16,714 nucleotides of DNA from Erysipelotrichaceae bacterium UBA3379 (GCA_002359025.1 DEPZ01000067.1:1-16714); one strand, 5' to 3'. Numbered from the stretch's first letter, positions 5,918 to 13,915 are shown. Notes: generated by a model not told the origin, from the letters alone. Program-made: numbers and translations.

Positions 5918-6589
5918 TTCGTGATGACATAACATACGATATCTTTCCATCATTTCTTTAAAGATTTCACCATTACTTGGTGGTGTATAAGTTACAGCAT
6001 TCGCTCCTGCTTCTATAACTTCTAATATTGTTTCATCAGTTGGTCCACCTGTGGCTATAATAGGAAAATCTTTATCAATCTTTCTTAAAGCTCTTACAAT
6101 TTGAGCTGTGTTTTTACCACCTGAGACATTAATAATATCCGCCCCTGATCTTAACATTCTTTCTTCTAATGGTTCTTCTAAAGACACAATTGTCAAAACA
6201 ATTGGAATATCTATAATCTTGGATAACTCTTGTACAAAACTTGTTTTGGTTGGTGCATTTAACACCACACCCATAGCTCCATGAAGTTCAGCATCTAAAG
6301 CAATAGTTGATACTCTAGGACCTTTTGTTGTCCCTCCTCCTACTCCGGCAAAAACCGGTTTTTGAGAAACTTCAATAATCGATTTTGTAATCTGCATTGT
6401 CGGTGTAAATGGATAAACGGCAATAATCGCATCTCCATTACAATTCGCAATAACAGCAACATCAGTAGAAAAGACAAGTGATTTAATTCTTTTGCCATTG
6501 ATGACAATTCCTGATGCTTTATATATGCTTTGTGGAACCTTCACAATATGTCTAAGTTTAGAATCCACAAAAGGCATTTGTTTTGCCAT
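5909..6589 (-). CDS. TIM-barrel family protein of unknown function
   Basis: A 226-residue cytoplasmic protein with a (beta/alpha)8 phosphate-binding look: VFAGVGGGTTKG (~93-104), HGAMGVVLNAP, GADIINVSGGKN (~149-160), IIATGGPTDETI (~176-187) and GANAVTYTPPS. The late ATGGPTD and GANAVTY blocks resemble the phosphate-gripping end of IMP dehydrogenase-, HisA/HisF- or NanE-like barrels. Relatives in Bacillota are often labelled only hydrolase, and I do not recognise a characterised member. It starts at ATG 6589 behind GAAGGTG, 14 nt after a ROK kinase, so the two are very likely co-transcribed. The pairing suggests a step on a phosphorylated sugar or related metabolite made by the kinase. NanE (ManNAc-6-P epimerase) was considered but its overall sequence does not match well. 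Confidence 0.75.
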   Translation of the reverse strand: MAKQMPFVDSKLRHIVKVPQSIYKASGIVINGKRIKSLVFSTDVAVIANCNGDAIIAVYPFTPTMQITKSIIEVSQKPVFAGVGGGTTKGPRVSTIALDAELHGAMGVVLNAPTKTSFVQELSKIIDIPIVLTIVSLEEPLEERMLRSGADIINVSGGKNTAQIVRALRKIDKDFPIIATGGPTDETILEVIEAGANAVTYTPPSNGEIFKEMMERYRMLCHHEDD

Positions 6590-6603
6590 AATTTCACCTT
6601 CTT

Positions 6604-7488
6604 TTATTTCTTAGTTAAAAAATGATAAAGTGCTCCTAACAAGTTTGCTTCATTATGAAATTGACATACTTCCACAACTGGTTTCACATGTGCATGTGTA
6701 AAGACTTCAAAAATATGATTTAATCTTTTATTTACTTCATCTAACAAATCATCACGTACACTAATCCCTCCACCAATAACAATTTTTTCAGGATCATACG
6801 CATATTGTAAATTATAAATACCCATTGCGAGTACCCAATAATACTTATCTACATATTTTTCATAAACAGGATCATCATGATAATGATCAAAGACATCTTT
6901 TCCATCTAAAGTAGATACATCTACATTTTTATCTTTTGCTATTTCTCTTAAAACAGCTACTGTTGATCCGACATCAGACCATGTTCTCATTTCATGAGTA
7001 TCATAATCCATTTGAGCAATCATATATCCAAACTCTCCACCATGAAGATGTTTTCCCTTATGAATTCTTTTATTTTTCACAACCGCTCCACCAATTCCAG
7101 TACCACTCACAATAAAGCAGCAATCATCTACATCACTTGCTGTCCCTTTCCAAGCTTCAGCTAAAGCCGCACAATTTGCATCATTTTCCATTTCCACTCT
7201 TACATGTAGTAAATCTTCTAAATCTGCTTTAATTTTTGGACCATGAATATAATCCACCGCACTCGATCCACCTATCACACCTGCTTCACTATCAACTGCT
7301 CCTGGCATACTTAAAGCCACACCTTGTAAATCTTCATAACGATAAAAACAGTCTTTTATAGCTTGATACATATTTTCTAATGTATCTGGTGTTTTTACAG
7401 ATGATGTTTCAAAAATTTCTCCTTCTTCATTTAACACTGCAAACTTCATTGATGTTCCACCAACATCTATTGATAAATACTTTTTCAT
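6604..7488 (-). CDS. ROK-family sugar kinase
   Basis: Predicted cytoplasmic ATP-dependent kinase of a hexose or glycoside; 294 residues from ATG 7488. The ATP-phosphate loop IDVGGTSMKF (7-16), catalytic segment ENDANCAALAE (101-111, base D103), second phosphate motif SGTGIGGAVV (128-137) and HGGEFGYM (149-156) define the ROK fold. IVIGGGIS lies near the C-terminus. The cysteine zinc motif (CxCGxxGC) of many ROK glucokinases and repressors is absent, as in beta-glucoside-kinase-like members, and there is no N-terminal DNA-binding domain. An upstream in-frame GTG at 7500 is less likely, since GTGGAGG is the ribosome binding site 5 nt before ATG 7488. It is co-transcribed with the TIM-barrel gene. 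The substrate is not determinable here. Confidence 0.88.
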   Translation of the reverse strand: MKKYLSIDVGGTSMKFAVLNEEGEIFETSSVKTPDTLENMYQAIKDCFYRYEDLQGVALSMPGAVDSEAGVIGGSSAVDYIHGPKIKADLEDLLHVRVEMENDANCAALAEAWKGTASDVDDCCFIVSGTGIGGAVVKNKRIHKGKHLHGGEFGYMIAQMDYDTHEMRTWSDVGSTVAVLREIAKDKNVDVSTLDGKDVFDHYHDDPVYEKYVDKYYWVLAMGIYNLQYAYDPEKIVIGGGISVRDDLLDEVNKRLNHIFEVFTHAHVKPVVEVCQFHNEANLLGALYHFLTKK

Positions 7489-7517
7489 TGTAACCTCCAC
7501 TTTGTTTATTTGTACTT

Positions 7518-7526
7518 ATTTTATCA
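7518..7526 (-). promoter_or_regulatory. Possible extended -10 promoter of the ROK/TIM-barrel unit
   Basis: Minus-strand TGATAAAAT (7526-7518) fits an extended -10 (TGn plus TAAAAT) about 30 nt upstream of ATG 7488. No convincing -35 is visible at 17 bp. The unit must start nearby because the aro operon terminator ends just upstream. Confidence 0.4.
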
Positions 7527-7571
7527 CAGATATAACCAAAAATATATATTTCACTTCTAAGATTTTTTGTT

Positions 7572-7623
7572 AAAAAAGATTCCTGTGTCATAAACAATAT
7601 AAATTGCTTACTTACAAGGAATC
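7572..7623 (-). terminator. Terminator of the aro operon, overlapping the aroK stop
   Basis: Minus-strand GATTCCT (7623-7617) pairs with AGGAATC (7584-7578) and is followed by six T residues (7577-7572). The first stem bases are part of the aroK TGA stop codon (7624-7622). The loop is long (~32 nt), so the hairpin is weaker than the other terminators here. Confidence 0.65.
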
Positions 7624-8137
7624 AAATCATATGACATGCTATTAATATTTTTTCAACAACATCATCTAGACTTCCTACATTATCAATATGCACATCACAT
7701 GCATCCAAATATAATGTATGTCTCTCTTTAAAAAGCGCATAAAGCTTTTCTGGTCCTTCTTTTAATAACGGACGTGAAGAAACTCGAATATCACTTAAAA
7801 TATTTTCTACAGGTCTATCAATATAAATAATCACACCATGACGTTTTAAAGCATCTATATTTTGTTGATTTTTGATAACTCCTCCACCAGTCGAAAGAAT
7901 ATATCCCTCTAACTTTCCAAGTTCCTGACAACATATTGTTTCTCTTTCTCTAAAATAATCTTCAGAAATTTCAAACATGTCATGAATTGTCATCTGATAT
8001 GTCTCTTCAATATATTCATCTATATCAATAACTGGTTTATTGAGTCTTTTGCCTAAAATTCTAGCAATTGTTGTCTTGCCACATCCCATCATACCAATAA
8101 GAACAATATTTTTTTGACTATGCTTTTCTTTTTGCAT
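7622..8137 (-). CDS. aroK: Shikimate kinase
   Basis: ATP-dependent phosphorylation of shikimate to shikimate-3-phosphate; 171 residues, normal length. It has Walker A GMMGCGKTT (15-23), the shikimate-binding acidic segment DIDEYIE (~37-43), FRERE (~62-66), the glycine-rich STGGGV (~82-87) and the lid arginine region SSRPLL (~118-124). The start ATG 8137 lies inside pheA (20-nt overlap), with GGGGAATT as ribosome binding site, so translation is probably coupled. It is the last gene of the aro operon and its stop codon is part of the terminator stem. It supplies the substrate for AroA from the same transcript. Confidence 0.93.
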   Translation of the reverse strand: MQKEKHSQKNIVLIGMMGCGKTTIARILGKRLNKPVIDIDEYIEETYQMTIHDMFEISEDYFRERETICCQELGKLEGYILSTGGGVIKNQQNIDALKRHGVIIYIDRPVENILSDIRVSSRPLLKEGPEKLYALFKERHTLYLDACDVHIDNVGSLDDVVEKILIACHMI

Positions 8138-9245
8138 AATTCCCCAGTAGCTTAAATGTATTGGTATGAGCTTTCATATCTTCTAAAGCAGATATGACTT
8201 TTGAATCATCAAGACTTCCTTCAAAATCAACATAGAAAAAATATTCCCAAGGCGTATCAATAATTGGTCTAGATTCAATTCTTAACATATTTAATTGATG
8301 ATTACTTATAATTTTCATGACTTCATGTAGTGCTCCAACTTCATGATTTAAAGTAAATACTGTGCTTACACACATCGCGTCTTCAGTCTTCTCTAACTGT
8401 TTAGAAAAAATGATGAATCTCGTTGTGTTACTTTTGACATTCTGGATATTTTCTTTTAAGACTTTTAAGTTATAGATTTTTGCTGCTTCATAAGAAGCTA
8501 TTGCACCTAAACGAACATCCTTTTGATCAGCGATATATTGTGCAGCCAATGCTGTATTTTCACATTCTCTTTTGTGTATATTGGGATGCTGTCTTAAATA
8601 CTGCGAACATTGAAGCAACCCTTGTGGATGCGAGTAAACTTCTACGATATCTTCCTCTCGACTTTCTTGAATACCCAAAAGGTGTTGTGATATAGACAAA
8701 CTCTGTTCACCTACAATATAAAACCCATAATCTCTAATTAAATCATAATTATCATTTATTGCACCCGTAGATGAATTTTCCAAAGGAACAATACCATATT
8801 GTATTTCATCATTTTGAAGAGCTTCAAAAACATCTTTAAAATCTTTATAATTTCTACTTTTTGCATCTTTTCCAAAAAACTGATGCAATGCTTGCTGAGA
8901 AAAAGAACCTGGTACACCTTGAAAACCAATAACTGCTTGATCAAAACAAGGTGATGATAATTCATAATGTTTATCATCTGATAAAAAGCTTGCTTGATAT
9001 GTTTTTGAAATATTCATCATATTTTGTATAAATATTTTTGCATATTCTTTTAAATTATCATCTTTTATTCTCTTCACATTTTTTTCAATGACCTGTTGTT
9101 CACGTTTGGCTTGAAATATTTCCATTTGATTAGCTATTTTGTATTGAACAACATCTTTTGCAACATGCATTCTTTTTTCAAATAAAGCAATTATTTGTTG
9201 ATCAATATCATCTATTTCTTCTCTACATTGTTTTAAATCTTTCAT
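8118..9245 (-). CDS. pheA: Bifunctional chorismate mutase / prephenate dehydratase (P-protein)
   Basis: Converts chorismate to prephenate and then phenylpyruvate, the phenylalanine branch. In its 375 residues, the N-terminal chorismate mutase AroQ domain (~1-90) opens with LKQCREEIDDIDQQI. The dehydratase domain (~105-285) has VIGFQGVPGSFSQQA, GIVPLENSSTGAI and the catalytic NTTRFIIF (~271-278). A C-terminal ACT domain (~290-372) carries GALHEVM and ESRP (323-326), the usual phenylalanine-binding elements, so feedback inhibition by Phe is expected. ATG 9245 lies 23 nt inside the end of aroC with only a weak ribosome binding site, and pheA in turn overlaps aroK by 20 nt. No tyrA lies in this operon, although the leader appears to read tyrosine. 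Confidence 0.95.
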   Translation of the reverse strand: MKDLKQCREEIDDIDQQIIALFEKRMHVAKDVVQYKIANQMEIFQAKREQQVIEKNVKRIKDDNLKEYAKIFIQNMMNISKTYQASFLSDDKHYELSSPCFDQAVIGFQGVPGSFSQQALHQFFGKDAKSRNYKDFKDVFEALQNDEIQYGIVPLENSSTGAINDNYDLIRDYGFYIVGEQSLSISQHLLGIQESREEDIVEVYSHPQGLLQCSQYLRQHPNIHKRECENTALAAQYIADQKDVRLGAIASYEAAKIYNLKVLKENIQNVKSNTTRFIIFSKQLEKTEDAMCVSTVFTLNHEVGALHEVMKIISNHQLNMLRIESRPIIDTPWEYFFYVDFEGSLDDSKVISALEDMKAHTNTFKLLGNYAKRKA

Positions 9246-10317
9246 CGTACATCATCAAGTCCAAGAGTCCTATAGCTACCATTGCCTCTACAACAACAAC
9301 TGCTCTAGGAACAATACATGGATCATGCCTTCCTTTTAATTCTAATTCTACATTTTCACGTGTCTTTATATTAATGGTCTGTTGTTTTTGTGAAATGGAT
9401 GGTGTTGGTTTTATACCCACATGAAAAACAATTGGCATCCCATTGCTAATACCACCCGTAATTCCACCATTATTGTTTGTCTTTGTCAAAATTTGATTTC
9501 CCTGGAAATAATAGCTATCATTTGCTTCATGTCCATACAAACGTGTGATTTCTTCTCCCAAACCAAACCCAACACTTTTTACTGCCGGTATACTAAACAA
9601 TAAAGGCGAAAGATGTGATTCTATAGAATCAAAGAAGGGATTTCCAATTCCAGATGGAACATTAACAATCGCACATTCAATCATTCCTCCTACAGAATCT
9701 TGTTGTAATCTTGCGCTTTCTATAACATCTTGCATTTGAGCAAAAACTCCAGGACGAATTGTTGGATATTGTTGCTTTAACAATTCTTCTAAATATGTTT
9801 CATCTACATTAACAGGAAATCTATCATCTTGGACATCTTTGATACTCAAAATATGTCCACCCACCATAATTCCTTTTTCTTTTAAAATCAATTTTGCAAC
9901 TGCACCAGCAAAGACAATAGGTGCAGTCAACCTTCCTGAAAAATGTCCTCCACCTCTCACATCATTAAAACCATGATATTTTTTATAGGCAGGATAATCA
10001 CTATGGCCGGGTCTCATCACTTCTTTTAATATAGAATAATCTTTTGAATGAGTATCTTGATTATAAATCATCGCACATAGTGGCGCACCGGTTGTGATTT
10101 GATCTTGTATACCACTCATGATATGAATAGTATCTTTTTCTTTACGTGGAGTGGACATTTTATTTTGCCCAGGAGCACGTCTTTTCATTTCTTTTTCAAT
10201 AAATTCTTGATCAAGTCTCACTCCAGCTGGTAAATTTCCTATAACAATCCCAATGGCTTCACCATGACTTTCTCCAAAAAGTGTTATCTCCATATTTTTT
10301 CCCCAAGAAGCACTCAT
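9223..10317 (-). CDS. aroC: Chorismate synthase
   Basis: Converts EPSP to chorismate using reduced FMN as cofactor, the last common step. In its 364 residues are the N-terminal GKNMEITLFGESHG (~6-19), the RRAPGQN motif (~47-53), MRPGHSDYPAYKKY, RGGGHFSGRLTAP (~121-133) and the C-terminal RHDPCIVPRAV, all family signatures. The start ATG 10317 overlaps the aroA stop by 4 nt (ATGA). The C-terminus runs ~13 residues past the usual end (LDLMMYDERFKTM) into the start of pheA, giving a 23-nt overlap. No flavin reductase domain is attached, so it is a monofunctional type needing external FMNH2. Confidence 0.96.
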   Translation of the reverse strand: MSASWGKNMEITLFGESHGEAIGIVIGNLPAGVRLDQEFIEKEMKRRAPGQNKMSTPRKEKDTIHIMSGIQDQITTGAPLCAMIYNQDTHSKDYSILKEVMRPGHSDYPAYKKYHGFNDVRGGGHFSGRLTAPIVFAGAVAKLILKEKGIMVGGHILSIKDVQDDRFPVNVDETYLEELLKQQYPTIRPGVFAQMQDVIESARLQQDSVGGMIECAIVNVPSGIGNPFFDSIESHLSPLLFSIPAVKSVGFGLGEEITRLYGHEANDSYYFQGNQILTKTNNNGGITGGISNGMPIVFHVGIKPTPSISQKQQTINIKTRENVELELKGRHDPCIVPRAVVVVEAMVAIGLLDLMMYDERFKTM

Positions 10318-11573
10318 TCTATCACACCACCTAACTTTTCAAAATGTTCCCAAAAACGCGGATAAGACTTGTCTACACATAAATGTTCATCAATACAAAC
10401 TTCATTTTCACACTGCGTTGAAGCAATTGCTTCCATCATCGCCATGCGATGATCATTATAAGAAGAAACATGTCCGCCTTTTAAAACATCTACACCTTCA
10501 ATAATCATAGAACCTTCTTTTTCATAAGCTTTGCCACCCAATTTACAAATAACATCTACAGTGGCTGATAAACGATCACATTCTTTAATACGTAAACGTG
10601 ATATATTTTCAATGACACTTGTACCCTTTGCTAGACTACAAGCCAAAGCTATAACGGGAATAATATCCGGACACTGTGAACCGTCTATTTGAGTTGCATG
10701 TAAATCATCACATACCATCATGTATCCATGATCGACTTCTTGTATACGACAACCCATTCTTTTTAAGATATCTATCGCTTCTTTATCACCTTGAGCAGAT
10801 TGTAAATTCAATCCATCTAAAATCACTTCATTTTGCAATGCTCCTGCTACGAGATAGAAAGCCGCCTGTGAAAAATCAGCTTCTACACAATAATCACATG
10901 GATGGTATTGTTGTCCTCCGGGAATAATCAATTCTTGGTAGTTATGATTGATAATCTTTATTCCATAAAGCTTTAACATTTGAAGAGTTAAATCTATATA
11001 TCCTTTTGACTCTAACGGAGATGTTATGATGATCTTAGAATCTTGATCCATTAATGGTAAAGCAAATAACAAACCACTCACAAACTGTGATGAAACATTC
11101 CCAGGTATCTCAAAAACACCTGCCTTTAGTCTTCCTTGAATATATAAATCTAAAACATCTTCACGATATAAATAAGCAATATTTTGTTTATCAAAAATAT
11201 CATAATAAATATTTAAAGGTCTTTGACCTAATCTTCCTTGACCTTTAAAATGAACATATGCTTCACATACAATAGAAATTGGAATCATAAATCTAAGTGT
11301 TGAACCAGATTCATTACAATCAATTTCACATTTATTCTTCATAAATGTTGTTGTTCCATCTATTTCAACATAATCATCATATTCAAAAATCATTGTTCCT
11401 AAAGCTTTCATAGCTGACAAAGTTGCTTTGATATCTTTTGAATATTCGATATTTGTAATTGTACTTTTTCCTCTTGCTAGAGAAGCACAAATGATTGCTC
11501 GATGAGCCATACTTTTAGAAGGTGGAACTTGTACATGTCCTTTTAAAGTATGAGGTTTTAATGTGATAGTCAT
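10314..11573 (-). CDS. aroA: 3-phosphoshikimate 1-carboxyvinyltransferase (EPSP synthase)
   Basis: Joins PEP and shikimate-3-phosphate to form EPSP. It has 419 residues in the usual two-domain inside-out barrel arrangement. VPPSKSMAHRA (16-26) carries the substrate-binding Lys20 and Arg25; NESGSTLRF (87-95) is the PEP-loop equivalent; SSQFVSGLL, VEADFSQAAFYL, RIKECDRLSAT (~326-336) and YNDHRMAMM follow. In the PEP loop the glycine equivalent to E. coli G96 is kept (G90), but the position of P101 is Phe95. The start ATG 11573 is behind AAAGGAGA, one nt after the aroB stop, and the gene overlaps aroC by 4 nt. Confidence 0.95.
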   Translation of the reverse strand: MTITLKPHTLKGHVQVPPSKSMAHRAIICASLARGKSTITNIEYSKDIKATLSAMKALGTMIFEYDDYVEIDGTTTFMKNKCEIDCNESGSTLRFMIPISIVCEAYVHFKGQGRLGQRPLNIYYDIFDKQNIAYLYREDVLDLYIQGRLKAGVFEIPGNVSSQFVSGLLFALPLMDQDSKIIITSPLESKGYIDLTLQMLKLYGIKIINHNYQELIIPGGQQYHPCDYCVEADFSQAAFYLVAGALQNEVILDGLNLQSAQGDKEAIDILKRMGCRIQEVDHGYMMVCDDLHATQIDGSQCPDIIPVIALACSLAKGTSVIENISRLRIKECDRLSATVDVICKLGGKAYEKEGSMIIEGVDVLKGGHVSSYNDHRMAMMEAIASTQCENEVCIDEHLCVDKSYPRFWEHFEKLGGVIE

Positions 11574-11574
11574 T

Positions 11575-12633
11575 CTAAATCTCCTTTACTTCATCTATAA
11601 ATGTTAAATCACTTGGATATACATAACTTTGACCAATCTCATGTAATAAAACATAAGATAGCTTTTTATGAATATTTTTCTTATCTAAAGACATTGCTTG
11701 TTTTAAATCTTGAGTTGGTATATGACATTCTGTTGGTAATTGATATTTGTGTAATAATGCTTCTATCCTCTTTGATGTCCCTTGTTGCGTCAAAGATTTC
11801 TTTTGAGCAATACGTGTTATTTGTACCATACCAATTCCTACAGCTTCTCCATGTGAATATTTATCATAATGATAATATTGTTCGATAGCGTGTCCTAAAG
11901 TATGCCCAAAATTCAAGACCAAACGATCACCAAAATCATATAAATCTTTTTCCACAACTTGTCTTTTTAAATCCACACATTTATAAATAATATCATCAAT
12001 ATCTTGATACAATTCTTCAAAAGAATCATATTGATTTAATTGCTCAAACAATTCTTTATCAAAAATACACCCATATTTAATAACTTCACCCATCCCATCA
12101 CGTATAAATCGTTTTGGTAATGTTTCTAATGTACAAGGATCAATCAATACCATACTTGGATGTTTAAATGCACCCACAAGATTCTTTCCTTCAGGTAAAT
12201 CCACAGCAACTTTTCCACCTACACTTGAATCAACTTGAGCAAGAAGCGAAGTAGGAACTTGGACAAATTTGACACCTCTTAGAAATGTACTTGCGACAAA
12301 ACCTGCCAAATCCCCAATCACTCCTCCTCCAAGCGCTATAATCATATCTGTTCTTGTTAGCTGAAATGAAAGCAATTCACTATAAATATCCTTTAATATA
12401 TCAAATCTTTTAGATTGTTCACCGTGAGGAACAATCACATGTGATACAAGATACTCTTGTTGTAATTGTTGAGTAACAAACTCACCATAATATGAATAAA
12501 CATTGTCATCACTAATAATCATGATTTTTGAACCATCGTATATCTCTTGAATATAAGATGTTATATGATTTAATAATCCTTTTTCTATATATATTGGATA
12601 ACTATCCTTTTGTAAATTGACTTTCATTTTCAC
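11575..12633 (-). CDS. aroB: 3-dehydroquinate synthase
   Basis: NAD- and metal-dependent cyclisation of DAHP to 3-dehydroquinate; 352 residues, normal length. It has ALGGGVIGDLAGFVAST (~100-116), VPTSLLAQVDSSVGGK (~126-141), the metal-ligand regions GEVIKYG, NFGHTLGHAIE and HGEAVGIG. The start is GTG 12633, five nt after the aroF stop, with GAGG 10 nt upstream inside the aroF end; the in-frame ATG at 12627 is an alternative only two codons shorter. It lies between aroF and aroA, so it is tightly co-expressed with the enzyme that makes its substrate. Its G+C (~31% in counted parts) is clearly lower than that of aroF just before it. Confidence 0.95.
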   Translation of the reverse strand: MKMKVNLQKDSYPIYIEKGLLNHITSYIQEIYDGSKIMIISDDNVYSYYGEFVTQQLQQEYLVSHVIVPHGEQSKRFDILKDIYSELLSFQLTRTDMIIALGGGVIGDLAGFVASTFLRGVKFVQVPTSLLAQVDSSVGGKVAVDLPEGKNLVGAFKHPSMVLIDPCTLETLPKRFIRDGMGEVIKYGCIFDKELFEQLNQYDSFEELYQDIDDIIYKCVDLKRQVVEKDLYDFGDRLVLNFGHTLGHAIEQYYHYDKYSHGEAVGIGMVQITRIAQKKSLTQQGTSKRIEALLHKYQLPTECHIPTQDLKQAMSLDKKNIHKKLSYVLLHEIGQSYVYPSDLTFIDEVKEI

Positions 12634-12638
12634 AGTAT

Positions 12639-13655
12639 CTATACCTCTTTTCCTATAACTTTTGCGATTTCTTTTAATTCGTGTAATAATCCTTCATACT
12701 TCTCTGGTTTTAATGATTGTGGTCCATCACACAATGCCTTTTCTGGATCATTATGCACTTCTATCATCAAACCATCACATCCTGCAACAATGGCTGCCTT
12801 GGCCATTGGTTCTACCAACCACCATTTTCCTCCTGCATGTGATGGGTCTATGATAATTGGCAAGTGTGTCAATTTCTTGATGACTGGTATGGCTTGTAAA
12901 TCCAATGTGTTTCTTGTGTAGGTTTCAAATGTTCTGACTCCTCTTTCACATAGGATGACATTTGGATTTCCACTGGCCATGATATATTCTGCCGACATGA
13001 TCCATTCTTCATATGTTGCACTTAGTCCTCTTTTCAACAATATCGGCTTCTTGCATCTTTTTCCCACTTCTTTTAATAGTGTGAAGTTTTGCATATTTCT
13101 TGCTCCAATCTGTACAAGGTCTACCTTTTCATTAAAGACATCAATATATTCACTACTCATGAGTTCTGAAACAATAGGGAGTCCTGTTGCCTCTTTTGCT
13201 GCTACTAAAATATCCAATCCGTCACATCCCATTCCTTGGAAGGCATATGGTGATGTTCTTGGCTTAAATGCACCACCTCTTAGCATATTGGCTCCGGCCT
13301 TTTTGGCAGCTTTGGCAATTTCAATCACCTGTTCTTTGGATTCCACTGAACAAGGTCCTGCAATCATCGCAAGATGACCTCCACCAACTTTTACACCAGA
13401 AACATCGATAATTGAATCATCAGGGTGAAAAGCTCTATTAGCAAGCTTGTAAGGTTCTCCTACATGCATAACTTTTTCAACAACTGAAGACACTTCTATC
13501 TGTTTAGGATCAATCTTTGTTGTGTCTCCTATCAAACCAATCAAAGTTGTTTGATTTCCTATAGAAACTTGTGTTTGTAAACCTAAAGCTTCTACTTTTT
13601 TCACAATTCTTTCAACATCTTTTTGAGTTGCATCTTCTTTCATCACAATAATCAT
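12639..13655 (-). CDS. aroF: 3-deoxy-7-phosphoheptulonate synthase, type I-beta with N-terminal regulatory domain
   Basis: Condenses PEP and erythrose-4-phosphate to DAHP, the entry step of aromatic synthesis. Of 338 residues, ~1-70 form a ferredoxin-like domain like that which gives feedback control in the Thermotoga-type enzymes, and the rest is the catalytic barrel. AGPCSVES (99-106, metal-binding C102), RGGAFKPRTSPYAFQG (125-140), LLKRGLS, IDPSHAGGK and EVHNDPEKALCDGPQSL are all intact. The start ATG 13655 has AAAAGGAG 8 nt upstream and is the first codon after the T-box leader. The catalytic part (12661-13380) has ~40% G+C and many C/G-ending codons, unlike aroB (~31%). This may reflect expression-driven codon choice or acquisition of that segment. 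Confidence 0.96.
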   Translation of the reverse strand: MIIVMKEDATQKDVERIVKKVEALGLQTQVSIGNQTTLIGLIGDTTKIDPKQIEVSSVVEKVMHVGEPYKLANRAFHPDDSIIDVSGVKVGGGHLAMIAGPCSVESKEQVIEIAKAAKKAGANMLRGGAFKPRTSPYAFQGMGCDGLDILVAAKEATGLPIVSELMSSEYIDVFNEKVDLVQIGARNMQNFTLLKEVGKRCKKPILLKRGLSATYEEWIMSAEYIMASGNPNVILCERGVRTFETYTRNTLDLQAIPVIKKLTHLPIIIDPSHAGGKWWLVEPMAKAAIVAGCDGLMIEVHNDPEKALCDGPQSLKPEKYEGLLHELKEIAKVIGKEV

Positions 13656-13660
13656 ATATA

Positions 13661-13915
13661 GCGCTCCTTTTCATATAAAAAGTCTCTCTATCCATAAGGA
13701 CGAGAGAGACCATCGCGTTACCACCTTAATTCATTGTTATCTCACAATAACAACCTCTTCGAGTACAATCATACTCTAACACGATAACGGGTGTAACCGT
13801 ACAAGCCTACTTAAGTTCAGCCGTCTACTCCAAGATGTATTCAACTATACGCCAAAATTCTTTTCCACCAACCAAGAACTCTCTATATTCTTTATATAGC
13901 CTACTCTTTCTTTTC
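13661..13915 (-). promoter_or_regulatory. T-box leader (probable tyrosine specifier, UAC) of the aro operon
   Basis: This ~250-nt leader fills the gap between pilT and aroF. Stem I shows AGAGAG (13884-13879), the AG-bulge element GGTTGGTGGAA (13873-13863) and the specifier segment GAA-TAC-ATC with UAC at 13839-13837, followed by TTGGAGTAG. Then come an ACGG/CCGT hairpin (stem II region), GAGTA/TACTC (stem III, 13775-13760), TTGTTAT/ATAACAA and the T-box AAGGTGGTAACGCG (13727-13714). Its UGGU can pair with tRNA ending ACCA, consistent with discriminator A of tRNA-Tyr. A terminator follows. Uncharged tRNA-Tyr should stabilise the antiterminator and allow transcription of aroF onward. The T-box is certain; reading the specifier as Tyr is likely but rests on alignment by eye. 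Confidence 0.93.
13677..13710 (-). terminator. Regulated terminator of the T-box leader
   Basis: Minus-strand GTCTCTCT (13710-13703) pairs with AGAGAGAC (13689-13682), with an inner TCC/GGA and a TTAT loop, then TTTTT. It competes with the antiterminator formed by the T-box just upstream. Confidence 0.92.

Noticed and set aside
5909..6589. ManNAc-6-phosphate epimerase (NanE) assignment
   Set aside because: A ROK kinase neighbour and barrel fold suggest it, but the N-terminal half and motif spacing do not resemble NanE, and no other sialic acid genes are present.
12955..13377. 140-codon plus-strand frame inside aroF
   Set aside because: Antisense shadow helped by the higher G+C of aroF; all conserved DAHP synthase motifs are on the minus strand.
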